Shown here: piece after piece, positions 61,037 to 64,000 of the stretch
Numbering within the stretch: position 1 is the stretch's first letter
How the letters are laid out: each line of letters begins with the position of its first letter
DNA from: Fratercula arctica
Taxonomy: Eukaryota > Chordata > Aves > Charadriiformes > Alcidae
Assembly: GCA_947846985.1 (NCBI GenBank)
Contig: CANTUZ010000001.1
Location: forward strand, 2,852,001 to 2,916,000
Direction: 5' to 3'
DNA: 64,000 nt
The notes under the pieces: generated by a model
What the model was told of the DNA's origin: nothing
The model's input: the letters and a program-made list of their open reading frames with translations, nothing else
The model's database searches: none
Program-made: the position numbers and the translations under genes

Positions 61037-63185
61037 TGATTTAAGTATCAGAATCAGTACAGCTGGGAGTCACGTTGCCATGCAGAGCAATTTAAATGGG
61101 CTGGAGAAGGCCAGAACGTCAGGGTTCCAATTCAGTAATGGAGATACCAATTCAGCCATAGATATTGGCAAGTAAACAGTGGCCAGGCCAGTAACAAGCA
61201 CCCCCTCATCGGAATGAGCAATGAATGCACAAGGTTGGATGTTTGCACCAGTGCAAAGATGTTATAAGGAGACAGATATTTTTTCCAATGATGTTGCTCG
61301 CTTTGCATGTATATCTGAAATTATCTCACCGCAGGAGAAAGCTGGGGAGACTCCTTCTACCATGCATAACATGGAGTGACTTCAGCAGCTGAAGCGTGCA
61401 AGTGGGATGCTCAAATGTTGTAGATGAGCAGGGGTCTGCTGAAATTCAGGGGCGTATGGACAAGGATCTTCTTCCTCACCCTTTCAATCCAAAATGCAGA
61501 TAGCTACACCGAGTACAGGGAAATTCATACACATAGAAACAAGAGCTGGGTTGGTTATTTTCCCTCACTGGAAATCTAGCATTCTATTTTTCTTTTGTTT
61601 TTAAGTGAAGGCTATGAGAGATTTCAGGCAGTTAGAAATCCAGCAAAGAACTGGATTTTTTATGCTGGAAGAGAAGGTAACGTCCCTACTGTCCATTATA
61701 ACACCCTTAATGACTGATGTCTGCTATTTCAGAGAAAACTGAAGGAAAACACTCTAGAAGGAACATTTCAAGAATAGCCTGTTATGAGGGGAAGTGACTT
61801 TCCAGCTTCCATCCTGAAACCTTTAAATACAGTCTTTTAAAATCTGACTTAAAGTTAGAGCCCATATTTTCATGTTCATAGATATATTTGTGAAGACTTC
61901 TAAGGTTTTGATCCCAAAGTCTGCCTGGGAAAAGTGGTGGACACTCTGGAGAGGGTGGATAGATAAGGAGTACCGAGTACTTCCCAAATTTCTTAGTGAC
62001 ACTTTGAAGTGCAGCTTTGGTTTAACCTTTTCCTTGCACTTTTCACTGGGAAACCCAGCACATCATTACCATTGTGCCATGCAAATTAAGACAAATGGAA
62101 ATGTCACTGAAATAATTACAAATAATATGGGTGTATCTCAACAGAAGAAGGAAATCCATTAGTCGCCCACTTCTGAGCTGCGGGGTTGCCTTCAGGAGGG
62201 AGAAAACTGCACATTTCTGAAGGCAGCGCTTATAAAAATGTATTTTTTGAGGTAACACTAATGCTGGACTGAAATTCAGAGACATGTTACAGTTGCACTA
62301 GACAGCTTGGGAAAGTGGTTAATTCCTTTGGCTTTAGTTTTCTCTTTCCAAACAAGCAAAAAAAACATTTTACTTTTCTACAGCATCAGGGCAGATGATC
62401 CAATATTGTGATAATAACTACAGTCCGAGCATTGTTTGGGGCTGGTGTGTGCATGTATTAAATTTAGATGCAAAGAATACACACTTTGCTATCATAGCAA
62501 GGCTTTTTTGTCCATTTTTTGTGCAATCGTTGGTGCAATGCAAACTTCACATAAGATATTACCAGACGTTTGCATATGGTTCTCCGGGGCACAGGATGCC
62601 AACATTGGAGATTCAACTCCCTGGACATTAGACATCTGAATATAAATTTAAATATTTGAGATGGTCACACCTGGCTCAGCTCTCTGGAATGCAGCTCATG
62701 GAAGGTGTTTTTACCATTTCCCTTAGGATGAGGTGTGTTGTCTCCTGGAAGCGACCATTTCTCTGTTTCCGGGAGACTGGAGTGAACATCTCAGATGGTG
62801 AGGACTTTTTTGCTTGGATAAACCCTTCCTTGCAATTTCAAGCCTTCTGCCCTTCCCTTCTGCTGCATATTCCCTTCTTCTGGTTCAATAGAGGCATTTG
62901 TTGTAAACCTAGAAGAAGAATGTGAATAAACCATGGCTTTTGGTGATTTTCTCACCTCCCGGTTGCATCTACTTGTGCATGGGGGATGGAGACCATGGGG
63001 GATGGACACCAAAGTCCACGTGTTAGGTGAGGAAATGTGGGCTAGAGGGTAGAGTGCATGGGAAAAGGCCATTTAAACACTTCCCTGAGGACCATTTTCA
63101 AAACTTATTTAGGAGCTTACAAGCCCCAGAATGTAGTGGGATTCACACCTGAAGACCAATGGAGATTTGAACTCTGTTCACGCGA
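61037..63185. other. Unique DNA without genes
   Basis: AT-rich; nothing recognised. Confidence 0.45.
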
Positions 63186-63687
63186 GTATTGTGTCCAACT
63201 CTGGGGCCTCAGCACAGGAGAGACACGGAGCTGTTGGAGCGGGGCCAGAGGAGGCCCTGGAGATGCTGGGAGGGCTGGAGCCCCTCTGCTGTGAGGACAG
63301 GCTGAGAGAGTTGGGGGGGTTCAGCCTGGAGAAGAGAAGGCTCCGGGGAGACTTTATTGTGGTCTCTTAGTATCTAAAGGGGGCTTATAAGAAAGATGGG
63401 GACAAACATTTTAGCAGGTCCTGTTGTGGTAAGACAAGGGGTAATGGATTTAAGCTAAAAGAAGGGACATTCAGACTAGATAGAAGGAAGAAATTTTTTA
63501 CACTGAGAGTGGTGAGCCCCTGGTCCAGGTTGCCCAGAGAAGCTGTGGCTGCCCCATCCCTGGAGGGGTTCAAGGCCAGGTTGGACGGGGCTTGGAGCAA
63601 CCTGGTCTAGTGGGAGGTGTCCCTGCCCAGGGCAGGGGTCCCTTCCAACCCAAACCATTCAATGATTATATTCTATGATTCTATGAC
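63186..63687 (+). mobile_element. CR1 LINE 3' part, sense, mosaic
   Basis: It starts at gtattgtgtccaactctggg with the GC-rich block, then from about 63350 reads like a less GC-rich subfamily (ggtaatggatttaagctaaa), and ends attctatgattctatgac. About 500 bp. A short deletion removes part of the segment before the tail (near 63638). Confidence 0.94.
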
Positions 63688-64000
63688 TTTGGAACAAAAA
63701 AGACAATTGCATTTCATACAAATTTCCTATGAAAACCCATGAGGATTGTTACAGTTAAGCCAGATTTCTGGAGAACTTCCTTCTCCTCCTAAAATGCACC
63801 CACCCTAAACACCTTGCCATGAACTTTGTTTGCATTTCATTAGCTTGCCTGGTTTTGAGAAAATTTCTGTTTTGTTACTGCTTTGGGTTTGTTTCCTGGA
63901 TTTATCATATTTCTGCTAGACATGAATGAATAACTGAGTTCTTCTTCTGTCACGATGCCAGCTCCTATTGGATGTTCATGGCTATCATCAGTGTCCTGCA
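63688..64000. other. Unique DNA to window end
   Basis: No coding or repeat recognised. Confidence 0.45.

Noticed and set aside
16891..64000. CRISPR arrays, operons, bacterial-style systems
   Set aside because: The sequence is a vertebrate nuclear genome; no regularly spaced direct repeats or compact operon-like coding exist.

Overview
The window is avian nuclear DNA. The evidence is at least 18 fragments of CR1 (chicken repeat 1) LINEs in both orientations, many ending in the diagnostic 3' tail of ATTCTATGA-like units, together with solo LTRs of avian ERVL-like type and one vertebrate gene with canonical GT-AG introns. The TE mix (a GC-rich CR1 subfamily and an LTR opening TGTCATGGTTTCAGCT) suggests a non-galliform bird, but the species cannot be fixed from the sequence alone.

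Layout. Positions 1 to about 2.36 kb look like the 3' UTR of an upstream plus-strand gene: no coding, several poly(A) signals, the last pair at 2314 and 2338. From the mammalian gene order it is most likely GDPD5, which lies tandemly upstream of KLHL35. A CR1 copy follows (2.5-3.4 kb), then 6 kb of unique intergenic or leader-intron DNA. The one intact protein-coding gene, KLHL35, occupies 9478-15940 on the plus strand. Its six coding exons have consistent splice phases and encode a 586-residue BTB-BACK-Kelch protein, expected to be a substrate adaptor of a CUL3 ubiquitin ligase. Its 3' UTR probably ends just after the AATAAA at 16866.

From about 16.9 kb to the end (47 kb) I found no intact gene. 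This part holds: an intronless, broken minus-strand copy of a TMCO5-like (transmembrane and coiled-coil domain 5) gene at 25.28-26.17 kb; a low-complexity block at 31.56-31.81 kb made of a trinucleotide tract and a long TCTCC tract; three solo LTRs in 45.2-54.1 kb, two with a CR1 nested inside and the third with a CR1 15 bp away; many CR1 fragments; a few ancient MIR-like SINE remnants; and unique DNA with some candidate conserved elements.

The parts do not form a pathway. The most unusual items are the TMCO5-like retrocopy (processed copies are rare in birds), the LTR/CR1 nests, and the absence of RPS3 immediately downstream of KLHL35, where it lies in mammals. I did not find a new multi-gene system.
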